DNA of 34,040 nt from Saccoglossus kowalevskii (taxonomy: Eukaryota; Hemichordata; Enteropneusta; Harrimaniidae), in assembly GCF_000003605.2 (NCBI RefSeq), contig NW_003146774.1, positions 195,601-229,640 on the forward strand, in the 5' to 3' direction. Under the pieces are notes generated by a model. The model was not told the DNA's origin and did not search any database. It saw nothing but the letters and a program-made list of their open reading frames with translations. Below are positions 22,895 through 33,398 of this stretch, one piece after another. A program made the position numbers and the translations under genes. Each line of letters starts with the position of its first letter. Within the stretch, counting starts at the first letter, position 1.

Positions 22895-23543
22895 TGTTGA
22901 CCGACTTAATTAGTTGATTATTAGCTGAATTGCTGTGTTATGTCTGTCATCGTTTAGGCCTATTTGAAGTTTTGGACGGAACTTGGCTCAGTGATTTGGA
23001 ACTAATTACGAGATATCCGTCGCTATTTTGACAGTTGGTATTCATAATTATTAATGTAGTGAACGATTAATCAAAAGATATGACGTATTCAGTACTTAGT
23101 GTGATTGGCTTTATGTTTGAAAGTTACGCCCTAGAGTCTTTTTACTGTTTTGTAATTGGTTAGAGTTTTGAAAATGAATAAAGTTGTTTTAGTTGGTCTT
23201 GGGGAGCACAGCACGATAGACGCAGAAGAGAGTGCAGTCCTGGAGAGTCGAGAGTCCAGTCCAGGGGCGAGCCTTGAGGCAGTCCAGTCTTGGACGAGTC
23301 TTGGTTCAGCCTTGTGAGAGTCTTGGGGACTTTTTCCCAGGGCGCTGTGTCTTATAGAGTGCTCCAAAAGATCGACTAAGACGAGAGTTGAAACGTATTT
23401 CGTTGTGTGTGCCTTATTTGACTGTAAAGTTAAAGTGACTTTCCCGATCCCGTACCTCAAGGGGACGAGATAGAGAGACGAGACGAGTTTCCCCCCTGAC
23501 AAGTGTGGAGAACCCAGAGAGAAGAGAGATTTTCCCCCTGATA
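22895..23543 (+). repeat. LTR-like dispersed repeat, copy 2
   Basis: Same element as 3439-4047, about 19.5 kb downstream in direct orientation. Similarity is very high across the AATAAA region and lower at the tandem 'gagtcttgg' tail, which is expanded here. The terminal CCCCCTGATA differs by one base from the ACA end of copy 1. No retrotransposon coding sequence adjoins it. Confidence 0.65.
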
Positions 23544-25600
23544 CTTATATCAATGGTAGCTACTCCTGAAGAATCCATCAACTCTGTTTTAGTTATCATG
23601 CTAACAGTCAAGTAAAGCAAAACTATTGAACACATAACCTACTTATGGAGGTAATGACATAACGTATGTATCAAATTTAAAAAAGACTATCCAGAATATC
23701 CTCTTTCTGAATGGTGGAAATGCTTGATTTTGATGACCATAACATAATTACATGTGCAAATGTGTGTAATTGCAAAGCCATTGACTCGGATACAATGAAA
23801 TCATCAAATTTAAATCCTGATACATGCGAGTGAGTATGAATAAACAGTTTCCGGGCATTCCTTCCCTCAAAAATAAATTAACCTCAGACCCATAATAAAT
23901 TAACTACAAACGTGGAATGTTATGGGCATCTATGCGAATCAATCGAATAAGTTTAATACGATAACGTTTCAATCTTAAATGCACTGGCAACAATGATATT
24001 CAGTCGATTACAAAAATTAAGGTAACTGATAGTTTGATGACATTCACCCGATTAATCAATTTATTATTCTAAAGTAATACCGATGCACAACAAGCTTCCC
24101 TTTGTTACAGAATATTACGACATCACATTTGTTCAGACTGAGTTTCTCCAATATTGTACATACAACAGTTGAACCCTTACTACATACCAGCCAAAGCATG
24201 GCATGTTAGATACATGACTGATCTAAATATTAGTGACCCTGGATAGGAAGAGCAGTCCACATTTGAACCAATCAAATGAGACCCTTGTTAATTTGACGAA
24301 AATGTGGGCACCGTCATAAACCCATTGAGGCTTTCTCTGAGTTATATTGTTGTGAGAGTGTATGTGCAAATGTAATGTTGCGGTGGTCTAATTTATTTAA
24401 TCCATCAAAGACCCTGGAATACCGAATTGCATCCGAATCGTTTTTCAGTTAAGCTGCAATGGTTGTATTTTGCAGTGGTGGAAGTGGCCGCCATAGTATA
24501 GGGCTAACTAGTGTCAACAGTACCTACTCTTTTCCTGACAGTGCAAACAAATACTTTTTAACAACATTCTACTAAACATTCCTTTAAACATTGGAATTCC
24601 TGTATTTCAGCAATTGGTTTATATTGTATAGCCATTTCCCAGTAGAAATGAGTGGTTTATTTTTGTTGAATATCATTTATTTCTGGTCGCCAAGCAATAT
24701 GGTAGGATGTGACAATAAACTGTTAATGGTAACTAAAACACACTATCCAGAGAATATTACTATAATAAGTCATATGACACAACCTGCACTACTGCTTTTT
24801 GTAGTACAACGGGTTGTGTCAGGGATTACCAATACTATGATTCAGTTACAGCTAACATGCGACGAGTTTTTATACTTATAACAAAATGAACGCATTTCCA
24901 ATAATATTGCCAGCTACATTGATCCTGCAGTGCACTTATTTAGATTTTTTGTTTACTAACATTTTCATTTTTATTTGATATATTCATCAACTAAATAGCA
25001 GTATATCCTAGCAGTGGCATAAATATGTGTGTATTGGTATTTAAAACGACAAGTACCTTGGACAGGATTGAAGAACATAATCCTTCTATAGACCAAAATA
25101 ATCGGCTTTGGAATTGGAATGGTGTTGCCAACATATTGCATTGACGAAAATAACATAAATTGATTAAAATTAATGTAAAATTTAGTAAATATCAATTACA
25201 TACCGTGTTACTCCAACTCTGGAAAGGTCAAACTGATAGATTTACTTGATGATCAGCAAATAGAATAAATTCATAATAAAGTGAACTATCCATAGAAAAG
25301 TTGAAGTATGTATCTGAAATGATAAGCTGCATCAATTACAATTAATATACACGTTTTATTTGTCCCATGACTGCATTTATTAGATGTTCTGTGTTGAGAA
25401 CTGTTGTCATTGTCATACAACAGAGCAGAGCTATTCATATAGGAGATTGTTCACCATTGTCATCGTTTTTCATATCCGCATCTGCATCTCCTTTTGCTGG
25501 TAACAATTTTTTTCTGCAACCCGAATACCTAATCGGCCAACCTCTATAACAGATGTCTTCATTTGTAGTGATAACTCGACTTCTTAGTGCAGTACGTCCA
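23544..25600. other. Intergenic, nothing coding recognised
   Basis: AT-rich DNA with isolated frames of fewer than 100 codons, the longest at 24591-24881, hydrophobic and without family features. A hairpin is annotated separately at 24776. Confidence 0.5.
24776..24820. repeat. 45-nt hairpin with 9-bp perfect outer stem
   Basis: GACACAACC (24776) pairs with GGTTGTGTC (ending 24820), and an inner ACTAC/GTAGT stem surrounds a T-rich loop. It could be transcribed as a small structured RNA or be a palindromic repeat end. Confidence 0.4.
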
Positions 25601-25615
25601 TACAATATCTTCGGG

Positions 25616-25634
25616 TAGCGCCACCAAGTGACAG
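25616..25634 (-). promoter_or_regulatory. CTCF-like motif upstream of the C11orf68-like gene
   Basis: Minus strand CTGTCACTTGGTGGCGCTA agrees with the remembered CTCF consensus at 17 of 19 positions. It lies about 115 bp before the ATG of the Bles03-like gene, and a close relative including flanking bases occurs at 33338-33373. Confidence 0.35.
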
Positions 25635-25747
25635 AATGAAGCAAAGGGAGCAGCACCGAATATCGCTACATGTAATGATATGTAATTTCCGGTAGCTCTG
25701 TAGCAATGAACGAAGAGCTCACACGTGACGCTTGAGAAGATCACGCC

Positions 25748-27798
25748 ATGGCATTAAAACAGGAAGATGACATCCAAGGACATAGAACAAGTCGAGAGGT
25801 GCATGGTGCCACCACAATTGCTTATCGCAAATACAGACGTGAGGGGAAAAAAGCAGAGGAGTACGCCGCGGAATCGAAGGCTGATGCCATGGCCGAATGG
25901 ATCATATTCGACCCCAATAAACACGACTCCGTATCATTTGAAGATTTCTTGGAAACCAATGTTCCGTCACAAATTTATAGGTATTCTTCCAGTTTATAAC
26001 TGATCCTGACATATATATGTATATATATTGCAGGTAACTTGCATTTAACCTTTGGACTTTTATTGACGTGACCCTTATATGAGTACACCGTGATACATTT
26101 CTGACAAACGATGTATTTGTCGACGGATTATTAATTTGCTTTTACATAAAAAGTAAAAACGTGCTGGCCAGAATTGTGCTAATTGTGTGGCTTGTTTTTT
26201 GTATTATTGCACCGCGCTGCAATTTATATGCTGTATAGCCAGACGATATGAGCACTTATCATATAAATACCTTCAAAATTTCAAAATAATTATTTATAAC
26301 AATTGGTTATTTCATAATATTAAAATGTATTATATTTGTATCTTTTCTAGACAGACTGGTGTTGGTTATATTTGCGTAAAAAGCCCATATGGAAGTGAGG
26401 ACGCAAGACTACGAGAAGTGTTGAAACTCCTGCAACAGTCCGATCGATCAATCCGCTATCGAAATATATCCCACTTAGCTATGGCACATAACGTGATTTC
26501 ATACATGTATGCAGTTAAGATTAGATACTTGTCTATACATTGCAGTTTTATAAGTTTTTATTGTTTGTAAATTGTTAATTAATATCATTGGCCTTGCTAC
26601 GTTATATCTTAACCGTGTCGTTATGTTTGACGTTGTACAAAGATTTTACGTTCGAAAATGTACGTAGCCATAATCCAATTATAATAGGTCATATAAACAA
26701 CTTCGAAAATGTAACAAATTTTCTACTGATTATTCAACGCATATTGACAGAAACCATTTCAAAAACAATATTGTCACTTCGGCACATCCTGTTCGTATGC
26801 CTACAATATTGTCACATCTCAGCCAAGCCGCGTGTGTCAATTCCTTTGATTTACACATTGAATAATGGAATTTTATTCCAACATTCAAGTTGTAATTATT
26901 AATGTCACTTATTATATCACAGGAGAGGAAACTTCATATGCACATTTCCAAAATACATACATATTTATTCGTAATTGGAACGAAAGCTTTCTGGTCAAAA
27001 TGCTGATGTCAATTGAAATGACAAGTTTCGTTGTCCTTCTGTCAAGCACAACTATGTTTTGCGCTTGTGACAATTGTGACACATTACGATAAGTCATGAA
27101 TAGGTTTCAATTCAATTCTTTCGCTTTATTAGTTGCTTTATTGGAAACATATCACCTTTTCCATTTCCTGAGCTAAAAAAATCATAACAGGAATTGTTAA
27201 ATATTTAAATATGAACAATAATGGCAAGTGATCTGCATATCAATAATAGGTTGTAATTGGCTTTATTTTATTTTCCAGGCAGACTGGTTTTGGCTGGTTG
27301 CTCAAACCCCCTCCTTCAGATGATACTATATATGTCAAAGGTCTACAGGAAGAGTGGGAACTTTTACAACAGTCTGGTCGACCAATCAATTACCATACAA
27401 TATACGACTTGGCAAAGGCACATCATGTGACTTGCGGTAGTTGGTTGATACACCTTGATCCAGGCTTTAAAGCAGACCATGCCTGGCATGCTATTGCCAC
27501 GGCAACAGTAAATGCACAATTAGGAACACGTGCCCAGATAACAGCTTTTAATTCCGCCATTGATGATTACCAACATGTGATCAGTGTTTTCAATGCTGAT
27601 TTCACAGATAAACAACAGGTATATGATCTTGAGAATAAAATTCGTGCTGTGGGAATTAAATGTGAGATGAAATACAAACCTTATGTTTATACGCAACTTG
27701 GTATTTATAGAAACAACAAGTGGGGATTGAGACCTACTATATATAGAAGTAACTATGTACTGCATCAGGGTTCAATTATACAGGCACTATATGACTGA
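25748..27798 (+). CDS. C11orf68/Bles03 (DUF1917, UPF0696) homologue
   Basis: Two core exons, 25748-25980 and 27279-27798, join in phase to give 250 residues, close to the family length as I recall it. The ATG at 25748 opens a charged N-terminus (YRKYRREGKKAEEY), then AEWIIFDPNKHDSVSFEDFLE, the start of the Bles03 fold. The second exon carries QTGFGWLLKPP, a strand reading WLIHLDPGFKADHAWHAIA, TVNAQLGTRAQI, HVISVFNADFTDKQQVYDLE and the C-terminal YVYTQLGIYRNNKWGLRPTIY, all strong family signatures. The family has an eIF4E-like fold; its cellular role is poorly known, so no function is claimed. The intron contains a second copy of the start of exon 2 (26351-26506), which may be included or skipped. 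Confidence 0.88.
26351..26506 (+). CDS. Duplicated internal exon of the C11orf68-like gene
   Basis: After a TTTTCTAG acceptor this 156-nt segment encodes QTGVGYICVKSP...LLQQSDRSIRYRNISHLAMAHNVISYM. It is homologous to the first ~52 residues of the last exon (QTGFGWLLKPP...LLQQSGRPINYHTIYDLAKAHHV). It ends before GTATGC, has no stop, and its phases (2 in, 2 out) allow inclusion between the two core exons without shifting frame, giving 302 residues. The copies have diverged considerably in protein sequence while splice sites and frame are kept. Whether it is spliced in is unknown. Confidence 0.55.
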
Positions 27799-28001
27799 CT
27801 GACTGTAATAGTATGTGATTGATACTCGGATCATTGAACACGTTGAATCTATTTGCGAAAACCTGGTCTAAATATCTAAAAGTTTACTCATATTACCATA
27901 TTGTGGTTAGATCAATTATTATCTCACTAATTTGCCAACAAAACAAAACAACTGTGTTATGTTAAACTTATGCAAGTATGTATTACATTTGTTATTATAT
28001 A

Positions 28002-28007
28002 AATAAA
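28002..28007 (+). terminator. Candidate poly(A) signal AATAAA
   Basis: AATAAA about 200 bp after the stop of the C11orf68-like gene and before the next coding remains. It is the nearest clear signal in sense orientation. Confidence 0.4.
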
Positions 28008-28040
28008 CATGATGAATTAAATGGTTTTCTTTGATTTCAG

Positions 28041-31000
28041 ATATAAGTGTGGTTTTATTGATGGTGTTATTTTTGATGTAAATGTAGCCGAATTGCTCAC
28101 TTCACTGCATGCCCATTTCATGTCATGAAAGAAAACAATGAAATCTTAAACCAGCACAAAGTAACAATTAGGTATTATCATTTACAATAGAAACTTGACT
28201 GTAGAGACTGCAGTTCGGAGGGCATGTTTTGATAAAGGCTTGGTCACAGAAACTGCATTCTACCTCAGAATATTGACCACGTCAGAAGAGCTAGAAAGTG
28301 TTACAGCAGAGACCTTGAAGGAGGGTATGACCAACACACCACAAAAACCTTTACAGTTCTTTGAAGTTCTCTATATATGGGTCTACCATGCATTCAGAAA
28401 ACGAAAAGATTCAACGACTTGTTCAGTCAGTCTCAGGTGATGTAATCTTTGCAACAACACGGGCAAGAATAAAGCCAAACAAACATATATGCCTGGGACT
28501 AGGCTCGAAAAGTTTTACGGGAAATAGAAAGGTGTTAGATATTCTAAATAGATTTGGCCACTGTTTTGAATACCACACCGCAGAGGCTATAGAGACTGAT
28601 TTAGCAACTGAAATATCAGACAGGTGTTGTGCTACACCAGATGGTTTATACGAGATGCCTGGCGTCTGTACTGCTCTTGCTTGGGACATTTACAATAATG
28701 AGACCCTTTCAGGCAGTGGAACTCTCCTTGATACAGTTGGTATTTGTTATCAGAATGATGAATTTGACATTACGGATATTGTACACACCAGTAATGTCCA
28801 AGAAGAATCTACTTTTACAACCAGTGAACATAGTAGAACACAATCCAAAAGATCGAAACGTTCATTTCATACAACGGAGACCACTCTTGAGCCCTACAGA
28901 AAAAAGCCAAAAACAAGTGATTTTCATTATGCTGTCAAAGATATTCTAGAACCTAAATATTATAGAACACAGAGATATATTTTGGATGATGAATGCAACA
29001 ACGTCAGAAACATCCATGTGGGCTGCATGGAATACCTTAGTGACTGATGACCCACTGTCAAAACAAAAACTTGCTTACATGGAGAACCTCAATTTACCAC
29101 CTACAAGGCTGGATGTGATAGCTGAAACCCTCAACATTTCCCAGCATGTGGCCAGAGAGTATGGGCAGGAGTTTTGCTGTTGTGCACTATGATTTTGCTG
29201 TGACCAAAGCTACCATGCTGATACAAGCAGAATATGCCCCAAAGCATGACAACATCTTCATATGCTTTGAACCATTCCACGTCTAGTTGGCTTATTTTGG
29301 TGCTTTAGGACACATTCTGGTTGGCTCTGGAGGTCCAGATATCTTGACAGAAACAAAGGTTCTAGCACCTGGATCACTCAATAGGTTCCTACTAGGAAAG
29401 CATTACAACAGGTAAAATCACAATCATTATAATTTCCTTTCTATATTTCAAAGTCATCTGCTACTTTTCTATACTTTTCTGTGTCTTTCTTTATTCTTGC
29501 AAAATTTACACTATTTTGTGACTGTAGGACTACCTAAAATACATTTACTCTTATCTGAAATGAATTTGTTGTATATATAATGCACTTAATTTTTCTTTAT
29601 TTCATAGATGTAAGAGGTTACATCCTATATTATCAACAGCCTTCCAGTGACTACCAAGATATCATGACAAGTACACAGAATATATTGAGTTCACAATGTC
29701 TGTTGAACATGGAAGTATGGCGTGATTCTGGATGCTATAAGTCAAGCATGTACATATATTTCTTTTGTTTAGTCGAGCATGCAGGAGTAACAACCTAGAC
29801 CTGTTCATCTATGCCTTAGATCAGAAGCTTCCCATCTTTTTCGCAGGAAATAGGCCCAGTTATGCTCGTTAGATGGTAAGATATTCTTTGAACATAGATG
29901 AAACACATCCAGGAGTGCGCAAAATCTTGGAGGATGGTTTCCCTTTCAGTGAAACGAACCCCGAGGACGTTTTCGAGGACTCCGGTTGATATGGCTCTTG
30001 AACAAACAGTGAATGCAGATGCTGCATCACGATTAACAGGGATAGCTTCATTTAGTCAATCAAACACTGCAAAGAGACGCTGGATAGTGACCAGATCTAT
30101 GAGAAGCAGTATTGTCAGTAACCTGATGACCAAAGCCGGATTGAAATCTACTGAAGATATCACAAAAGGGCTCAGCCATACAGAATAAACAATGGGCAAT
30201 GAAGATCTGCAGAAGTTGATTGAAATGATCCGGAGAAGCATGAATCCATTCACTCAAAAGCCACATGAAAACCTACATCGTATCTCAACAGGAAAGAAGG
30301 TAGATGATGTAATAAAAAATGATCTCTTAAACTGTGTTCAAAGGGGGCAAGCATGGTGTGAGGAGTTCAAAACCAGTTGTTTTGAGGACCCATCCCGCTT
30401 CTAGAAACCAATTCCTAGAAGGAAAGTAAAAATCTTTGCATCTACTGCTGTAAGGCAAAAGACCAGTGCAAATTATGCGAAGATTAAAGAGGTGGTAGGA
30501 ACCAGAGATTTATTTGGAAGACTGCTTTATCTCAGCACAGTTGAGGAACTTGGCTTACAATTCGTATTCAAATACCCTCTAACACCAGTTCCACTCTCCT
30601 TGGCTCATATAGATGGATCTCTAAACAAGACAGACAAAGCTAAACTATTACACAAAATTGAAGGAATGGTAGAAAGTACAGCTCCAGATCACATCAGTGT
30701 CACAGTTGTAGATGCTATGTTTCTACTGCGTGCACAGAAAAATCTACCTTCAACATATGGTGATGTTGCAGCACATATTCTGGGCATACTATGCTCAATG
30801 TCAGAGTGAGTTGACTCTGTGTGTGACACATATTTTAGTCCCTACATCGTGGACTTGTAGATGGACCGGCGTGGATCAGAGGAGACAGCATTTTTCATCA
30901 CAGACAGTGAACAAAAGATACCTAAGGATTGGCAACAAGCAATGAATTCACCATCTTTCAAAGATTCCTTGTTTCGATTCCTGGCGTCAGAGTGGGTTAA

Positions 31001-31958
31001 GAGTTCTTATGCATATACCTTTAATGGTCACCAAGTCTACTTGGCGTATGATACAGAGTGTCTTCGCTTCACTGAAGCAAATGGAGAAGTTGTCAAAGAA
31101 ACAGTAATTTCATTGAGGTGTAAGCATAAAGAAGCGAACACTGGGATGATTTACCATCGGTGCCACATATTCAACGAGACAAATGATGCAAAAATCAATG
31201 TCAGAAGTAATGGCACTGATGTGTTTATACTACTCTTATATCATGTTGCACATGTAACAGGAGCAAATCAAAGTCAACCCAGGGTATGGATGAATGTAGG
31301 CCAGAGCAGTAATAACACTCATTGCTACATCAACATCACACAACTCGCTGTCCATCTTGGTCATCGGGAATTAAATATCCTGGATTCACTCCCTGGTCTC
31401 CATTCTTTCACGGGATCAGACTACACGGCATCATTTGAAGGGAATTCGAAGCCTTTTGCTCTCATGATATCAAAACATTTGCAGAGCTAGGAAAGAGCAG
31501 GAACATTTCTCAGCATCTTTTGTCTAGTCTTGAGCAGTGTGCCTTATATGGGAAAGCCATTTTTACCGATGTGGATAATGCCCGATATGCCATGTACCAG
31601 CAACATTATGCACCTAAGAGGAAAGAAGATTGCATGGGGAGGATTAAAGGAGTAAACCAAAGCTCTATGCCACCCAGTAAAACAGTCTTGCTATACACAA
31701 TCAAGCGTGCCAACTTTGTAGCTTCAATGTGGAAAGATGCCAACTTACCAGAACCATGCCGATTTCAACCCGAGGACAATGGTCATGCAGGGTGGGTTTA
31801 TATCACATTAAATGGTTTGGAGGAGAGCGAGTTCCTCAAGTGTTCATCAAGTTTTAAACAAGGATGACTGGAGGGAAGACAGCGCCGATGACGAAATGGC
31901 CTATGAGGAAGCGTTGTATGGCTATGATGAATCTGATGCCGAGGACAGTGATGGGTGA
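28041..31958 (+). pseudogene. Broken copy of a multicopy invertebrate family with PIN/FEN1-like C-terminal motifs
   Basis: Coding remains run on one strand in shifting frames: RYKCGFIDGVIFDVNVAELL (28041), LTVETAVRRACFDKG (28195), KHICLGLGSKSFTGNRKVLDILNRFGHCFEY (near 28478), FAVTKATMLIQAEYAPKHDNIF and LAYFGALGHILVGSGGPD (near 29190-29340), GKHYNR/CKRLHP across an intron (29412-29608), GFPFSETNPEDVF (near 29935), EQTVNADAASRLTGIASF (near 30000), SNGTDVFILLLYH (near 31205), LPGLHSFTGSDYTASF (near 31390), and an acidic tail to 31958. From memory, intact relatives read SPDTDV and TGCD at the last two sites, acidic motifs of a PIN-like fold; here the first has Gly for Asp and the second Ser for Cys. 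At least eight stops or frameshifts break it. Its function is unknown. Confidence 0.75.
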
Positions 31959-31959
31959 T

Positions 31960-32706
31960 TGTGGAAACGTTTTGGGTATTTATGTACAGTGTTTTTGCAT
32001 AATATAAGCAATACCAAACAACACTAGCTAGTGATGTTCATGTTTAATCTGTTCACTATGCATTATAACGAAATTAGCAGGAAGTGAAATATGTATTTTT
32101 TTTATTTGCATAAATAAGAAATACATAAATGAAAGTTAAGTGAGATATTTAGTTAGAATATGAGATCCGACTCTAATACATATTATTCATTCTGTGACTT
32201 TGCTTTTTTCAAATTTATATAGGTATATTGTGTTGCAGAATGTTGATCAGTGTTGTCAAATACATACCAAGAGGGTAAACATATCATAAACATACCAAAA
32301 TGTAGCATGTATTCATAGATTCACGAGGGTGGGGGTGGGGGCTGTGTTTGGTTAGAGATTTGCATATATAATGTACACAAAAACAAAATTATTATCCCCA
32401 TATTATAGCAGAAACACTCTAAGTTTTTGAATGTTACCAAATTTGTTGTCCTGGTAGCATGTAACTACAGCTATTTTTTTTTAAATATCCAACTGCCTGT
32501 TAGTCAGACTCGAGCAAAACGAGCCAAAATCGGAATGGGGATACCCTGATTTAAAAGCAAATAAAAAATCTGTCCAAGTAATTTTTTGTCAGACTAGCAC
32601 ATTTGAAATCTACGCATATTTTTACACTAGAAACAAGTCTCTAACCTTTTGGCCTCGAAAACATAAATAAAAGTTCTGGGACTAATTGTTTAATACATGT
32701 AATTTG
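31960..32706. other. Intergenic, AT-rich, nothing recognised
   Basis: No supported coding segment. A short 'gggtgggggtggggg' run occurs near 32328-32342. Confidence 0.55.
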
Positions 32707-32864
32707 AACACATCGCTGAGAGACGAACACATCGCTGAAGGACGAACATGTCGCTAAGAGACGAACACATCGCTGAGAGACGAACACGTCGCTGAGAGAC
32801 GAACACATCGCAGAGAGACGTACACATCGCTGAGAGACGAACACATCGCTGAAGGACGAACACC
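32707..32864. repeat. 19-bp minisatellite, about eight copies
   Basis: Consensus unit AACACATCGCTGAGAGACG repeats eight times without indels, plus a partial unit; substitutions include CGTC/TGTC and GAAGG variants. Because 19 is not a multiple of 3, the minus-strand open frames across it (reading LSAMCSSLSDVFVSQR) are a by-product of the repeat rather than a gene. Confidence 0.92.
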
Positions 32865-33119
32865 GTGCCATATAATACAGACGTGATGTTTGTTATATTG
32901 TGCACATGTAATTTTGCGGGCTCATTTATGTTATTTTATTATTGATTTCATGAATTAAAAAAATATATATATTATATTGGCGTAAACAGAATTTGGAAAC
33001 AATTTTCTCCTAAACTACATTTTATGCGAGTTTATATTTGTACCACACGACTCCTTCCCATTATGTCAAATACGTCGCCATCTTGAGGGGCTACCTCTAC
33101 ACATCTCCACTGATCTGAC
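32865..33119. other. Short intergenic stretch with a YY1-like box
   Basis: Minus strand CAAGATGGCGACG near 33072-33084 fits the YY1 motif AAGATGGCGGC except for its end. No gene start could be attached to it. Confidence 0.25.
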
Positions 33120-33398
33120 TCATATCGCGCAAGGTGTGCCGGAGGTTTTTTCGAAACTTCGAGCGTTTCGAAGCAAATCGTCGATTGGCACGTATTTAAC
33201 GGATATATTGAATCGTTTCAGGGGCTTGTTTACTGAATAATGATAAATGAAACCTAGAAATATTGCAAGAACAACCTGGCCAAAAAAATACCCGGAAGTC
33301 CGCCACCGCGGATTGGTGAATAGGCGGCTGTTTTTGTTAGCGCCGCCAAGCGACAGAATAAGAAAGGGAACGAACATGATATAGGTCAATTTCCGCAT
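33120..33398 (-). CDS. Hypothetical small single-pass membrane protein
   Basis: A 92-codon frame on the minus strand. It has a hydrophobic N-terminus (FVPFLILSLGG), NPRWRTSGYFFGQ, a membrane-like segment (VVLAIFLGFIYHYSV), then a basic and polar C-terminus (KPLKRFNISVKYVPIDDLLRNARSFEK). One membrane span followed by a basic tail resembles small mitochondrial inner-membrane subunits such as COX6C, but residue matches are weak. Codon use is less AT-biased than the surroundings. The first ~20 codons overlap a DNA motif shared with 25616, so the true start may be later, or the frame may be chance. Confidence 0.35.
   Translation of the reverse strand: MRKLTYIMFVPFLILSLGGANKNSRLFTNPRWRTSGYFFGQVVLAIFLGFIYHYSVNKPLKRFNISVKYVPIDDLLRNARSFEKTSGTPCAI
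33338..33356 (-). promoter_or_regulatory. CTCF-like motif, relative of the site at 25616
   Basis: Minus strand CTGTCGCTTGGCGGCGCTA differs from the 25616 site at two positions, and similarity extends about 15 bases further on one side ('gacagaat.aag..aaggga'). Confidence 0.3.

Noticed and set aside
23131-23502. 123-codon minus-strand frame
   Set aside because: Antisense to the second LTR-like copy, with low-complexity repeats and no family features.
32641-32905. Minus-strand Cys/Ser/Val-rich repeat protein (VFVSQRCVRLSAMCSS)
   Set aside because: Produced by a 19-bp minisatellite that is open in more than one frame; the unit is not a multiple of three.
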